Assembly: GCF_016756615.1 (NCBI RefSeq)
Contig: NZ_AP023262.1
Location: 7,751,501 to 7,815,500 of the forward strand
Direction of reading: 5' to 3'
Origin: Mesorhizobium sp. L-8-3
GTDB taxonomy: Bacteria; Pseudomonadota; Alphaproteobacteria; Rhizobiales; Rhizobiaceae
DNA: 64,000 nucleotides
Shown: positions 1-8,646 of the stretch, in pieces
Layout of the letters: each line of letters begins with the position of its first letter
Position numbering within the stretch: the stretch's first letter is position 1
Notes under the pieces: generated by a model
Told to the model about the DNA's origin: nothing
Database searches by the model: none
Seen by the model: the letters and a program-made list of their open reading frames with translations, nothing else
Program-made: the position numbers and the translations under genes

Positions 1-938
1 TCGACTGGATCTGCGCCAACGACACCGGCAAGGCGGTCGGGCGGCTGACCTACACGCAGCTTCTCAACACGCGCGGCGGCATCGAGGCCGACCTGACCGT
101 GGCGCGCCTGGCGGAGGAGCGGTTCTACATCGTCACCGGCACCGGCTTCCGCACCCACGACCTCGCCTGGATCCGCGACCACATCGAACCGTCTCTCGAC
201 GCGGCACTCGTCGACGTGACCGAGGATTTCGGCACTCTGTCGCTGATGGGCCCGAGCGCGCGCCATGTGCTCGAGGCGGTGACGGATGCCGATGTCTCGA
301 ACGCGGCATTTCCTTTCAGCCATGTGCGGGAGATCGCCATAGCGGGCCACAGGGTCAGGGCCCTGCGCGTCACCTATGTCGGCGAGCTCGGCTGGGAATT
401 GCATGTGCCGATCGCCGCGACGGGCGACGTGTTCGACGCATTGATGGAGGCCGGCAGGCCGCACGGCATCCGGCCGGTCGGCTACCGCGCGCTGGAATCG
501 CTGCGGCTGGAAAAAGGCTACCGCGCCTGGGGTTCCGACATCACGCCCAACGACACGCCGCACGAGGCCGGGCTCGGCTGGGCGGTCAAGCTGCGGAAGA
601 ACACCGACTTCATCGGCAGGCGGGCGCTTGAGGCGATCAACGGCGCGCCGCTGAAGAAACGGCTTGCCGCCTTCACGGTCGATGAACCCGACATCGTGCT
701 GCTCGGCCGCGAGACCATCCTGCGCAACGGCGAACCCGTCGGCTATCTCACCAGCGGGGGCTACGGCTACACCGTCGGCAAGAACATCGGCTACGGCTAT
801 GTGCGCAACGCCGACGGCGTGTCCGACGATTTCCTGGCCACGGGCGACTTCGAGCTGGTGGTGGCCATGGAGCGCACGCCGGCGACCGTCCACATGGAAC
901 CGCTCTACGACGCGGTCGGAGCGAAGGTGAAGTCGTGA
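1..938 (+). CDS. GcvT-domain flavoprotein dehydrogenase (sarcosine/dimethylglycine dehydrogenase-like), 3' part
   Basis: The gene runs in from the left edge; its first complete codon is at base 3. What is visible (about 311 residues) is the aminomethyltransferase-like (GcvT) half of a dimethylglycine/sarcosine-dehydrogenase-type protein. It aligns by eye along its length with the C-terminal third of the next gene: TRGGIEAD here against EKGGIEAD there, YVGELGWELHVP against YVGELGYELYMP, and LEKGYRAWGSDITP against MEKGYLYWSGDITP. In this family the domain moves the oxidised N-methyl carbon to tetrahydrofolate. The FAD-binding half, if present, lies outside the window. It ends 84 bases before the likely start of its paralogue, so the pair looks like a tandem duplication in one operon. 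Confidence 0.85.
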   Translation, partial: DWICANDTGKAVGRLTYTQLLNTRGGIEADLTVARLAEERFYIVTGTGFRTHDLAWIRDHIEPSLDAALVDVTEDFGTLSLMGPSARHVLEAVTDADVSNAAFPFSHVREIAIAGHRVRALRVTYVGELGWELHVPIAATGDVFDALMEAGRPHGIRPVGYRALESLRLEKGYRAWGSDITPNDTPHEAGLGWAVKLRKNTDFIGRRALEAINGAPLKKRLAAFTVDEPDIVLLGRETILRNGEPVGYLTSGGYGYTVGKNIGYGYVRNADGVSDDFLATGDFELVVAMERTPATVHMEPLYDAVGAKVKS

Positions 939-1022
939 TTTCGATGGAGACGAATGAATGACCGGCTCGTTTCGCTCCCCTCCGGCCTGCCGGCCGGAGC
1001 AAGGCATGGAGGACAAACGCCC

Positions 1023-3437
1023 ATGACCTTCCAGGCGGACCGCCATGTCCACATCCTCATCATCGGCGGCGGAGCCATCGGCACCTCGGTCGCCTACCAT
1101 CTCGCCCGCGACGGCGCGAAGGACGTATTGCTGGTGGAGAAGGCGCAGCTGACCCACGGCTGCACCTGGCACGCCGCGGGACTTGTCGGACAGCTTCGGG
1201 GCAAGCGCAACCTGACCCGGCTGATGCAGAATTCCGTCGCCGTCTTCGACCGGCTGGAGCAGGAGACCGGGCAGCATATCGCCTGGAAGAAGGTCGGCTC
1301 GCTGCGGCTTGCCGGCAGCGCCGCACGCTGGAGCGAGATCCGCCGCTCCATGACCCAGGCAAAAAGCTTCGGCGTCGAATGCCATTCGTTGTCGGCGCAG
1401 GAGGCGGCCGAGCGGTTTCCCTTCATCGTCAAGGACGGCATCCAGGGAGCGGCCTATATCCCCGGCGACGGCTATATCGACCCCTATTCCCTGACCATGG
1501 CCTATGCCAGGGGCGCGCGCATGAACGGCGCCAGGATCGAGGAGGGCGTCACCGTCGAGGAGATCGTGGTGGAAGACCGGCGTGCCGTCGGCGTCGTCAC
1601 CAATGCCGGCACCATCGGCTGCGACATCCTCGTCAACTGCGCAGGTCTCTGGGCGAAGCGCGTCGGCAGGATGGCCGGCGTGCCGCTCGCGGCCGGGGTC
1701 GTGGAGCACCAGTATTTCCTGACCGAGAAGAAGCTGACGCTCGATTCCGACCTCACCACGCTGCGCGATCCCGACAACAATTTCTATCTGAAGCCCGATA
1801 CCGGAAGCTTTGCCATCGGCGGCTGGGAAGACGGCACCCGGGGCTGCTGGCGCGGCGAGCCGCCACTCGATTTCGGCCGCGAGCTGTTCGCGCCCGACAT
1901 GGAGCGGCTGGCGCTCTTCGCCCTGCCCGCCGCCGACCGCCTGCCCGTGCTGAACGAGATCGGCATCCAGACCGTCATCAACGGACCGATCCCGATATCC
2001 TTCGACGGGGAGCCGATCCTGGGGCTGGCGCCGGAGCTCGACAACTTCTTCGTCGCCTGCGGCTTCACCGCCGGCATCGCCGCTTCGGGCGGGGCCGGCC
2101 TCGCGCTCTCCAATATGATCCTGCATGGCGATGCCGGGATGGATCTCTGGCCCTTCGACGTTCGCCGCCTCGGCGCGGTGCAGGCCCAGGGACGCTATCT
2201 CGAGGAACGCGCCGTGGAGGCCTATGGCGCCTATTACAAGATCCACTGGCCGGGCGAGGAAGCACATGCCGCGCGCGGCCTCAGACGCTCGCCGCTGCAT
2301 GAGGCACTCGGGGCCAGGGGCGCGCAGTTCGGATCGAAATTCGGCTGGGAGCGCCCGAACTGGTTCGCGTCCAGCGGCGAGACGAGAGATGACCCGTCCT
2401 TCGAAGGCAAGCCGAACTGGTTCGACGCGGTCGGACGGGAGGTGAAGGCCATCCGCGAGAGGGCGGCGCTGATCGACCAGACGTCCTTCTCCAAATTCGA
2501 GATTTCGGGCAAGGGCGCGCTGGCCGCGCTGCAACGCATCGCCGCCAACGACCTTTCCGGACCGCCCGGGAAGGCCGTCTACACCCAGCTCTGCAACGAG
2601 AAGGGCGGCATCGAGGCCGACGTCACGATCCTGCACCTGCGCGACGACCTGCTCTATCTGATCACCGGATCGGGTTTCGGGGTGCGCGACAGCCATTGGG
2701 TCGGGCGGCATCTTCCGGCGGATCTCGCCTTGCGGGACGTGACCGACCAGTTCGCGACGATCAATCTGTGCGGGCCGGCGGCGCGGCAGGTCCTCCAGTC
2801 GGTGACCGACGACGACATGTCCAACGCCGCCCATCCTTTCCTCGCTGCCCGCTTCATCGAGTTGGGGCACGCAAGAGCGCTCGCCGTGCGCATCGGCTAT
2901 GTCGGCGAGCTCGGCTATGAACTCTACATGCCGCAGGCCTATGCCGCCCATGTCTATGAGACGCTGCGGGCGGCGGGCGAAGCCTTCGGCATCGCGGATG
3001 CCGGCTACCGCGCGATCGACGCCTGCCGCATGGAAAAGGGCTATCTCTACTGGTCGGGCGACATCACGCCCGACTACAACCCCTATGAAGCCGGCCTCGG
3101 CTTCGCGGTCGCGCTCGGCAAGGGCGACTTCGTCGGCCGCGATGCGCTCGCCAGGGTCAAGGCCGGGGGCGTGAAGCGGAAGCTCTGCTCCTTCACCGTC
3201 GAAGGCTTCGCACCGTTCCATGGCGGCGAGGCGATCCTGTCCAGCGGCAAGGTGGTCGGCTGGACCTCGTCCACCGGCTATGGCTACACGCTCGGCAAGA
3301 GCGTCGCGTTCGGTTATCTGCCGGTCGAGCTGGCAGGCGCGACCGATTTCGAGATCGAGGCGTTCGGCAAGGCCTATCCCGCGCGGCGCGGGCCGCGCAC
3401 GCTCTACGACCCCGAGATGAAGAGGCTGAAGGCATGA
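1023..3437 (+). CDS. FAD-dependent dehydrogenase with GcvT domain (dimethylglycine/sarcosine dehydrogenase-like)
   Basis: This is an 804-residue, two-part enzyme of methylated glycine catabolism. The N-terminal half is a DAO-type FAD domain with the dinucleotide motif GGGAIG near residues 15-20, followed by TWHAAGLVGQ. The His of this WHAAG motif is where mammalian dimethylglycine and sarcosine dehydrogenases attach FAD covalently. The C-terminal half, from about residue 430, is the GcvT aminomethyltransferase fold plus its barrel domain. The expected reaction is oxidative N-demethylation with transfer of the one-carbon unit to folate; the exact substrate cannot be told. An ATG at 954 is in frame, but 1023 is preferred because GGAGG lies about 8 bases upstream and the Rossmann strand then starts at a normal distance. 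Its stop overlaps the next gene's start (ATGA). Confidence 0.85.
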   Translation: MTFQADRHVHILIIGGGAIGTSVAYHLARDGAKDVLLVEKAQLTHGCTWHAAGLVGQLRGKRNLTRLMQNSVAVFDRLEQETGQHIAWKKVGSLRLAGSAARWSEIRRSMTQAKSFGVECHSLSAQEAAERFPFIVKDGIQGAAYIPGDGYIDPYSLTMAYARGARMNGARIEEGVTVEEIVVEDRRAVGVVTNAGTIGCDILVNCAGLWAKRVGRMAGVPLAAGVVEHQYFLTEKKLTLDSDLTTLRDPDNNFYLKPDTGSFAIGGWEDGTRGCWRGEPPLDFGRELFAPDMERLALFALPAADRLPVLNEIGIQTVINGPIPISFDGEPILGLAPELDNFFVACGFTAGIAASGGAGLALSNMILHGDAGMDLWPFDVRRLGAVQAQGRYLEERAVEAYGAYYKIHWPGEEAHAARGLRRSPLHEALGARGAQFGSKFGWERPNWFASSGETRDDPSFEGKPNWFDAVGREVKAIRERAALIDQTSFSKFEISGKGALAALQRIAANDLSGPPGKAVYTQLCNEKGGIEADVTILHLRDDLLYLITGSGFGVRDSHWVGRHLPADLALRDVTDQFATINLCGPAARQVLQSVTDDDMSNAAHPFLAARFIELGHARALAVRIGYVGELGYELYMPQAYAAHVYETLRAAGEAFGIADAGYRAIDACRMEKGYLYWSGDITPDYNPYEAGLGFAVALGKGDFVGRDALARVKAGGVKRKLCSFTVEGFAPFHGGEAILSSGKVVGWTSSTGYGYTLGKSVAFGYLPVELAGATDFEIEAFGKAYPARRGPRTLYDPEMKRLKA

Positions 3438-4348
3438 CCGACGACCAGGGCCTCGCACTCGCGCGCGAGACGCTGCGGTCCCTGCCGCTCCTGTCGGACT
3501 ATGACGGCCCGGTCGAGCGGCTCGGCGGGCTGACCAACCTCGTCTTCCGCGTCGGCGACCACTGCCTGCGCATTCCCGGCAAGGGCACCGAGGAATATAT
3601 CAACCGTGCCAACGAGGCGCAGGCGGCGCGCGAGGCCGCACGCGCCGGCGTCAGCCCGGAGGTCGTGTTCTTCGACGAGAAAAGCGGCATCATGGTCACC
3701 CGTTTCGTGGCCGGGGCCGAGACGCTGTCGCCGGAAGGCTTCGAGACGATCCGGGGCGCCCCGGCGCGCGCCGGCAGGGTCTTCCGGAAGCTGCACGGCT
3801 CGGACGCGGTCTTCCATTTCCGCTTCGAACTCTTTTCGATGATCGACGACTATCTGAGGGTTCTTTCCACCAGGGAGGTCTCGCTGCCTCAGGGCTACCA
3901 CGACGTCGTGCGCGAGGCCGATAGCTTGCGGGCCGCGCTCGCCGCGCATCCGCTTCCTCTCGCTGCCTGCCACTGCGACCCGCTTTGCGAAAACTTCCTC
4001 GATACGGGCGACCGCATGTGGGTGGTCGACTGGGAGTATGCGGGGATGAACGATCCGATGTGGGATCTCGGCGATCTTTCGGTGGAAGGAGGGTTCGACG
4101 CGGCTCAGGACGAAGAGATGATCCAGGCCTATTTCGGTGGCGAGCCGCGTCCGGCCGAACGCGGCCGCATCGCCGTCTACAAGGCGATGTGCGATCTCCT
4201 GTGGACGCTGTGGGGCCTGATCCAGCTCGCCAACGGCAACCCGGCCGACGACTTCCGCAGCTATGCCGACCGCCGCTTCGCCCGCTGCAAGGCCCTGATG
4301 GAGACGGCGGATTTCGCCCGGCATGTCGACGCGGTCCGGCGGGGATAG
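3434..4348 (+). CDS. choline kinase / aminoglycoside phosphotransferase-family protein
   Basis: A 304-residue kinase-fold protein. It has an N-terminal glycine-rich nucleotide loop (GGLTNLVFRVG), then the catalytic loop CHCDPLCEN near residues 178-186 (the HxDxxxxN Brenner motif) and the metal-binding segment VVDWEYAGMNDP just after it. The spacing and the DWEYAG form are those of choline/ethanolamine kinases and LicA-like proteins rather than antibiotic phosphotransferases. The start overlaps the stop of the dehydrogenase by four bases, so the two are probably translationally coupled. The context (N-methylglycine oxidation) makes a choline- or ethanolamine-type alcohol a plausible substrate, but this is inference. 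Confidence 0.75.
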   Translation: MTDDQGLALARETLRSLPLLSDYDGPVERLGGLTNLVFRVGDHCLRIPGKGTEEYINRANEAQAAREAARAGVSPEVVFFDEKSGIMVTRFVAGAETLSPEGFETIRGAPARAGRVFRKLHGSDAVFHFRFELFSMIDDYLRVLSTREVSLPQGYHDVVREADSLRAALAAHPLPLAACHCDPLCENFLDTGDRMWVVDWEYAGMNDPMWDLGDLSVEGGFDAAQDEEMIQAYFGGEPRPAERGRIAVYKAMCDLLWTLWGLIQLANGNPADDFRSYADRRFARCKALMETADFARHVDAVRRG

Positions 4349-4456
4349 GTCGCGCCGCGGACAGTCGCCCTTGCCCGCGATCCTTGCGCCCCTCCCAAAA
4401 AGGCCATGATTGGTCTGTGAATTCGCGCCTCAAACGATGGAAAGCCTGGAATCGCG

Positions 4457-4954
4457 ATGCAGGTCAAAAGGTTGAAGGACGCCGATCGGCGCTGGCTGAT
4501 CAAGACGGGCAGCGCCTCCCTGGTGCTGTCGCTGACGGCATGCCAGAGCGTGCTCGATATCGGCGAGACGGCCGGGGATGCGAAATCCGGTGCGACCTAT
4601 CTGACCTCGATCCGCTCCGAACACGGCCTGCCGCCGCTGCATTCGGACCCCAAGCTCGAACGCGCCGCGCTGCAGCAGGCGAGCTACATGGCCAGGAGCG
4701 GCCGAATGGAGCACACGACCGGCTGGGGCAAGGATTTTGCCTCACGCATGAAGGATAACGGCATCGACGGCGCGGCAGCCGAGAACATCGCCCATGGCGG
4801 CATGGAGCCGGCCGAGCTGTTCACCCGCTGGATGAACTCCAGCGGCCACCGGCGCAACATGCTCGACCCGCGCTTCTCGCGCTTCGGCCTCGCCTATGCG
4901 CGCGAGGCCAAGGACACGCACAAGCGCTACTGGGCATTGGTACTGGGGCGCTAA
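4457..4954 (+). CDS. CAP-domain (SCP/PR-1-like) lipoprotein
   Basis: A 165-residue secreted protein. The N-terminus ends in a lipobox, LSLTACQ, so it is probably acylated and anchored in an envelope membrane. The rest is a CAP domain: YLTSIRSEHGLPPL, the helix with the metal-site His in RMEHTTGW, the signature AENIAHGG near residue 113, and the closing HRRNMLDPRF motif. Bacterial CAP proteins are common, but most have no assigned activity. It is a single gene, 108 bases after the kinase and on the same strand, followed by repeat DNA. Confidence 0.8.
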   Translation: MQVKRLKDADRRWLIKTGSASLVLSLTACQSVLDIGETAGDAKSGATYLTSIRSEHGLPPLHSDPKLERAALQQASYMARSGRMEHTTGWGKDFASRMKDNGIDGAAAENIAHGGMEPAELFTRWMNSSGHRRNMLDPRFSRFGLAYAREAKDTHKRYWALVLGR

Positions 4955-4984
4955 CAACATCATTTTCGACGGTTTGACGGCGCT

Positions 4985-5200
4985 CGATCGGCAGCGCCGA
5001 CGATTGGCGAAACCGGTGGCGACATCGGTCTTCTCCCCGCGATGCGGGGAGAAGGTGCCGGTCCACCCTCCGCAGCTGCAGCGCAGCTGCTGCGGAGGAC
5101 GGGCAGGCGGATGAGGGGCAGTTCGCGGCGTCGTCGAATCCCTTATCCGACTGACGCGAAACGATTTTCGACGCTGCTTTCATGGCAGGGGCGGCACCGA
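4985..5200. repeat. interspersed palindromic repeats between genes
   Basis: No gene is seen between 4955 and 5235. The stretch holds a perfect hairpin at 5030-5054 (CTTCTCCCCGC, three-base loop, GCGGGGAGAAG). A second hairpin of the CCTCCGCAGCTGC type lies around 5067-5098. A tail at about 5145-5190 contains ctgctttcatggcagg. The same modules recur near 13315, 25520 and 56670. They look like the mosaic palindromic repeats found between genes in many Hyphomicrobiales. Confidence 0.75.
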
Positions 5201-5235
5201 CGATCAAAGGCTGGCGCCACTCATACAGCTGCCGT

Positions 5236-5508
5236 CTACTGCTTCTTGGGCAGTTTCTTCACTGCAACGGGCGGCGCTCCGTAGATCACCACCGGGCCCC
5301 CCCACGGCCATTGATCATACATGGCGGCGCGCTGGTTCGCGCTGCGGTCGAGATCGATCCGCTGCAGGCATTCGGCAAAGGCGTCGTTGCGTTTCGTGAA
5401 GCCGTAGGAGCGGCACTTCGCTTCGTCGGCCGCGCGACGCTCCTCCGCCGTCATGCAGCCGCTGGAGAGCCCGGCGATCGCCGAAAGGACAAGGATCTTG
5501 CGCCACAT
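5236..5508 (-). CDS. small putative lipoprotein, function unknown
   Basis: A 90-residue protein. The N-terminus MWRKILVLSAIAGLSSGC reads as a lipoprotein signal with Cys18 as the acylation site, although the residue at -3 is Ser rather than the usual Leu. The mature part is short and hydrophilic with two Cys (AKCRSYGF, FAECLQRI), followed by a Trp/Pro-rich stretch WPWGGPVVIYGAPP. Such proteins are frequent in rhizobia and have no known role. It stands alone between repeat blocks. Confidence 0.6.
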   Translation of the reverse strand: MWRKILVLSAIAGLSSGCMTAEERRAADEAKCRSYGFTKRNDAFAECLQRIDLDRSANQRAAMYDQWPWGGPVVIYGAPPVAVKKLPKKQ

Positions 5509-5569
5509 CTCCCGAATTTCCTCGCGGCAAACATGACAAGCATTGTATAGTTTATTGTGATGCCGGATA

Positions 5570-5625
5570 GCCCGTCCTTCGAGGCTCGCTTCGCTCGCTC
5601 CTCAGGATGAGGTCCGCCCGCGCAT
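5570..5625. repeat. short palindromic repeat (cgtccttcgaggctcgc type)
   Basis: The sequence reads cgtccttcgaggctcgc, then gctcctcaggatgaggt. It is a compact version of the unit that is tandemly amplified at 36434-37170. It lies upstream of the small lipoprotein gene, in a 222-base gap with no other recognisable feature. Confidence 0.6.
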
Positions 5626-5729
5626 CGCAAGGACGCCCCTCGCAATTCGCCAGCCCCCGAGAATTCTATCAAAGTTTGAATTCTATCAAAGCTTGCCTTG
5701 CGGCGCGAGCGAGGGGGCAGGCAAATGTC

Positions 5730-6044
5730 TCAGCTTGAAATCGGATTCTTGGCTTCGATTGCAATGGGGTCGGTCTCGATCAGCCGAAGCGATGTCACCA
5801 TGTCTGCCGTTTGCGTCTTGTATTTGAGAAAGTGCGCTGTGGCCAAGTGGGCCTCATAGGCTGCCTGGTCGGCGTAGCCTTCAATCACGCGCACGGCATT
5901 TCGGTTCTCCTTCACCGACACCGCGAAAAGAAACAGCACCCCGGGCTCGAGCCGAACCGAGGCTTCGATTTCTTCCGCCAGCAATGCGGTGTAGGCGTCG
6001 ATGCGATCCGGGTCTATTTCCAGTTCGGCGATCCTGACGATCAT
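5730..6044 (-). CDS. antibiotic biosynthesis monooxygenase (ABM)-fold protein
   Basis: A 104-residue single-domain protein with the ABM ferredoxin-like dimeric fold: an N-terminal strand MIVRIAELEIDP, the ARLEPGVL-like segment ASVRLEPGVLFLFAV, and VIEGYADQAAYEAHLATAHF. The last matches the usual 'E.Y.d.aA...H..s.HF' pattern with His near residues 66 and 71. Members are cofactor-free oxygenases or quinol monooxygenases of the YgiN type, but many are uncharacterised. It is 58 bases downstream of the deaminase gene on the same strand and could be the last gene of that operon. Confidence 0.75.
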   Translation of the reverse strand: MIVRIAELEIDPDRIDAYTALLAEEIEASVRLEPGVLFLFAVSVKENRNAVRVIEGYADQAAYEAHLATAHFLKYKTQTADMVTSLRLIETDPIAIEAKNPISS

Positions 6045-6102
6045 CGAGTCGCGTTCCGCTTCTTATGAGGGCCGCGCTGCCCCGCCTGGCGCAACCGCTC
6101 CA

Positions 6103-7386
6103 TCAGTACGGCACGACATGGCGCCGCGTCACGTCGGACGGCCGCCCTGCCAGGGAAAGCCGCGTCTTCTGCTTCGTGCGTTCCGCGACGACCTTGCCTC
6201 CGGCGATGACGCAAAGCCGCTCCGCGCGCAGCCGCACGGCCTCGATCGGGTCGCCGGCATCGAGCACCACCAGGCTCGCTTTCCTGCCGACGGCCAGCCC
6301 GTAGTCGTCGAGCCCCATGATCGCGGCATTGACGTTGGTGACCATGTCGAAGCAGCGCCACATGTCGGCCGGGCTCGACATCTGCGCGACATGAAGCCCC
6401 ATGAAGGCCACGTCGAGCATGTCGGCGGTCCCGAGCGAGTACCAGGGGTCGAGAACGCAATCCTGGCCCCAGCCGACACGGATGCCGTGGCGCAGCATCT
6501 CGGGCACGCGGGTGAGCCCGCGCCGCTTCGGATAGGTGTCATGGCGGCCCTGCAGCATGATGTTGATCAGCGGATTGGGGATCGCCGAGACCTCGGCCTC
6601 GGCGATGAGCGGCAGGAGCTTCGAGACGTAATAATTGTCCATGGAATGCATGGAGGTGAGATGCGACCCGGCCACCCTGCCCTGCAGCCCGAGCCGCTGC
6701 GTCTCATAGGCCAGCTGCTCGATATGGCGCGAATGCGGGTCGTCCGTCTCGTCGCAATGCATATCGACCATGAGGCCGCGCGCGGCCGCGATCTCGCAGA
6801 GCTCGGTGACGGAGCGCCGGCCGTCCTCCATCGTGCGCTCGAAATGCGGTATGCCGCCGACGACGTCGACGCCCATGTCGAGCGCGCGGACGGTGTTCTG
6901 CCGCGCCGTCGCGAAACGGTAGAGCCCGTCCTGGGGGAAGGCGACGAGCTGGAGGTCGATATAGGGCGCGACTGTCTTTTTCACCTCCAGCAGGGCCTCG
7001 ACCGCGAGCAGCCGGTCGTCGCAGACGTCGACATGCGTGCGGATGGCGAGCAGTCCCATCGACACCGCCCAGTCGCAATAGGCGAGCGCGCGCTCGCGCA
7101 CGGCTTCGTGGGTGAGCTGCGGCTTGAGTTCGCCCCACAGCGCGATGCCCTCCAGCAGCGTGCCCGAGGCGTTGATGCGCGGAATGCCGTAGGAAAGCGT
7201 GGCATCCATGTGGAAATGCGGATCGACGAAAGGCGGCGAGACAAGGTCGCCGCTCGCATCGACCACCCTGCCCGCCTCCGCGGCTATGTTCTCCTCGATC
7301 GCGGCGATCCGGTCCCCGCGGATGCCGATATCGGCGGTCCTGCCGTCGGGCAGCGTGCCGCCCTTGACGATAATGTCGAAACTCAT
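6103..7386 (-). CDS. CodA-like cytosine deaminase / amidohydrolase
   Basis: A 427-residue metal-dependent amidohydrolase. It has HxH in DPHFHMD (His57, His59), HCDETDDPHSRHIE near residue 210, LQGRHDTYPKRRG, and WGQDCVLDPWYSLGTA near residues 300-312. All match E. coli CodA block by block. CodA hydrolyses cytosine to uracil. The metal-ligand Asp of the last motif is kept, but the next residue (Asp314 in E. coli, GHDDV) is Cys here and the preceding His is Gln, so the natural base may differ. The start overlaps the stop of the permease by four bases, so it is the downstream end of the nucleoside ABC operon. This supports salvage of an imported pyrimidine-like base. Confidence 0.8.
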   Translation of the reverse strand: MSFDIIVKGGTLPDGRTADIGIRGDRIAAIEENIAAEAGRVVDASGDLVSPPFVDPHFHMDATLSYGIPRINASGTLLEGIALWGELKPQLTHEAVRERALAYCDWAVSMGLLAIRTHVDVCDDRLLAVEALLEVKKTVAPYIDLQLVAFPQDGLYRFATARQNTVRALDMGVDVVGGIPHFERTMEDGRRSVTELCEIAAARGLMVDMHCDETDDPHSRHIEQLAYETQRLGLQGRVAGSHLTSMHSMDNYYVSKLLPLIAEAEVSAIPNPLINIMLQGRHDTYPKRRGLTRVPEMLRHGIRVGWGQDCVLDPWYSLGTADMLDVAFMGLHVAQMSSPADMWRCFDMVTNVNAAIMGLDDYGLAVGRKASLVVLDAGDPIEAVRLRAERLCVIAGGKVVAERTKQKTRLSLAGRPSDVTRRHVVPY

Positions 7387-8324
7387 CGCTCGCCTTTCTG
7401 GTAGGGGATCATCAGGGCCTTGGGATAGGTCGCGCGGCGCGCCACCAGGATCAAGGCCAGGATCGACAGCGCATAGGGCATCATCAGGAATATCTGGTAG
7501 GGCACGACGCCGCCGGAGAGCTGCTGCAGCCTGATCTGATAGGCATCGAAGGCAGCGAACAGGATCGCGCCGAGCAACGCCTTTCCCGGCCGCCACGAGC
7601 CGAACACGACCAGCGCGATGCAGATCCAGCCGCGGCCGTTGATCATCTCGAAGAAGAAGGAATTGAACGCCGACATGGTGAGGAAGGCGCCGCCGACCGC
7701 CATCATGGCGGAGCCGGCCACCACCGCGCCCATGCGGATGCCGCTGACGCTGATGCCCTGCGCCTCCACGGCCGAGGGGTTTTCTCCAGCCGCGCGCAAG
7801 GCGAGGCCGAGCGGCGTGCGATAGAGCGCCCAGGCGACGACGCCGACGCTCAGGAAGGCGAGATAGGTGAGCGGCGTCTGCGAGAACAGCGCCTCGCCGA
7901 GCACCGGGATGGCGGACAGTCCGGGGATCGGCCAGGGCTGGAAAGGCTCGATCTTCGGCGGCGAGGTGACCTCGGGGAGCGCCAGCCTGTAGGTGAAATA
8001 GGTGAGGCTCGTGGCGAGCAGGGTCACGCCGATCCCCACCACATGCTGCGATAGGCCGAGCGGCACGGTGAGCACGGCGTGAAGCAGACCGAACATCGCG
8101 CCGGCGAGAGCGGCGACGACGACGCCCGTCCAGAGATCGCCGCCGGAATAGACTGTGAACCAGCCGGCGAAGGCGCCGACGGTCATGATGCCCTCGATCC
8201 CCAGATTGAGCACGCCGGCACGCTCGCAGATCAGCTCGCCCATGGTGGCGAAGATGAGCGGCGAGGCGATGCGGATCGCGGCGACCCAGAAGGAGGCGGT
8301 GAGGAGGATGTCGAGGGCTTCCAT
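7383..8324 (-). CDS. nucleoside/BMP-type ABC transporter permease (second)
   Basis: A 313-residue polytopic inner-membrane protein of the BPD_transp_2 family. It has MEALDILLTASFW, the conserved GELICERAGVLNLGIEGIM near residues 28-46, and further hydrophobic spans to the C-terminus. The LNLGIEG motif is characteristic of permeases that work with BMP-family binding proteins (Med/YufQ type, nucleosides). Start 8324 is chosen rather than the upstream in-frame ATG because the latter would add a charged non-membrane leader. It partners the permease at 8647-9696, from which it is separated by a 322-base repeat-filled gap. Confidence 0.85.
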   Translation of the reverse strand: MEALDILLTASFWVAAIRIASPLIFATMGELICERAGVLNLGIEGIMTVGAFAGWFTVYSGGDLWTGVVVAALAGAMFGLLHAVLTVPLGLSQHVVGIGVTLLATSLTYFTYRLALPEVTSPPKIEPFQPWPIPGLSAIPVLGEALFSQTPLTYLAFLSVGVVAWALYRTPLGLALRAAGENPSAVEAQGISVSGIRMGAVVAGSAMMAVGGAFLTMSAFNSFFFEMINGRGWICIALVVFGSWRPGKALLGAILFAAFDAYQIRLQQLSGGVVPYQIFLMMPYALSILALILVARRATYPKALMIPYQKGER

Positions 8325-8364
8325 CAGGCGGCTTCCTCGGGGGATGAGGCGCCTGGCAACCCCT

Positions 8365-8632
8365 GCCATGAAAGCAGGGCGGAAAGCCTTTTGATTTCAG
8401 TTGGATACGGCTTGGCCAGATACCCCTCTCTGTCCTGCCGGACATCTCCCCTAGGGGGGAGAGCGGCTGTCATCGATGACGGTCCTGCGACGTTGACGAT
8501 TGGCGAAATCCAAGCGGCCGGCCAGTCTCCCCCCTTGTGGGGGAGATGTCCGGCAGGACAGAGAGGGGTGCGAAGACACGCGGCACTTTTATCCAGGATG
8601 GCGTCCAGCGCCGGTCGGATGAGGGGTGACCT
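8365..8632. repeat. composite palindromic repeat block (inverted copy of 56440-56725)
   Basis: The 322-base gap between the two permease genes (8325-8646) is filled by repeats. The core, 8421-8571, begins tacccctctctgtcctgcc and ends with the reverse complement of that sequence, making one large palindrome of about 150 bases with inner arms of the ggggagatgtccggcagg type. On one side is a ttcagttggatacggcttgg tail, on the other a catcctggataaaagtgccg-like tail (read on the minus strand). The same modules occur in inverted order and orientation at 56440-56725. Confidence 0.85.
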
Positions 8633-8646
8633 TAGCGCCGACATTC

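Noticed and set aside
5730..6304. Plus-strand frames opposite the ABM protein and the deaminase end
   Set aside because: No family features and low-complexity His/Arg composition; shadows of the minus-strand genes.
6103..8445. One long minus-strand open frame of 780 codons over the deaminase and the neighbouring permease
   Set aside because: Only 6103-7386 reads as a protein family (CodA-like); the upstream part is Arg-rich nonsense lying over a permease gene in another frame, so it is not a fusion.
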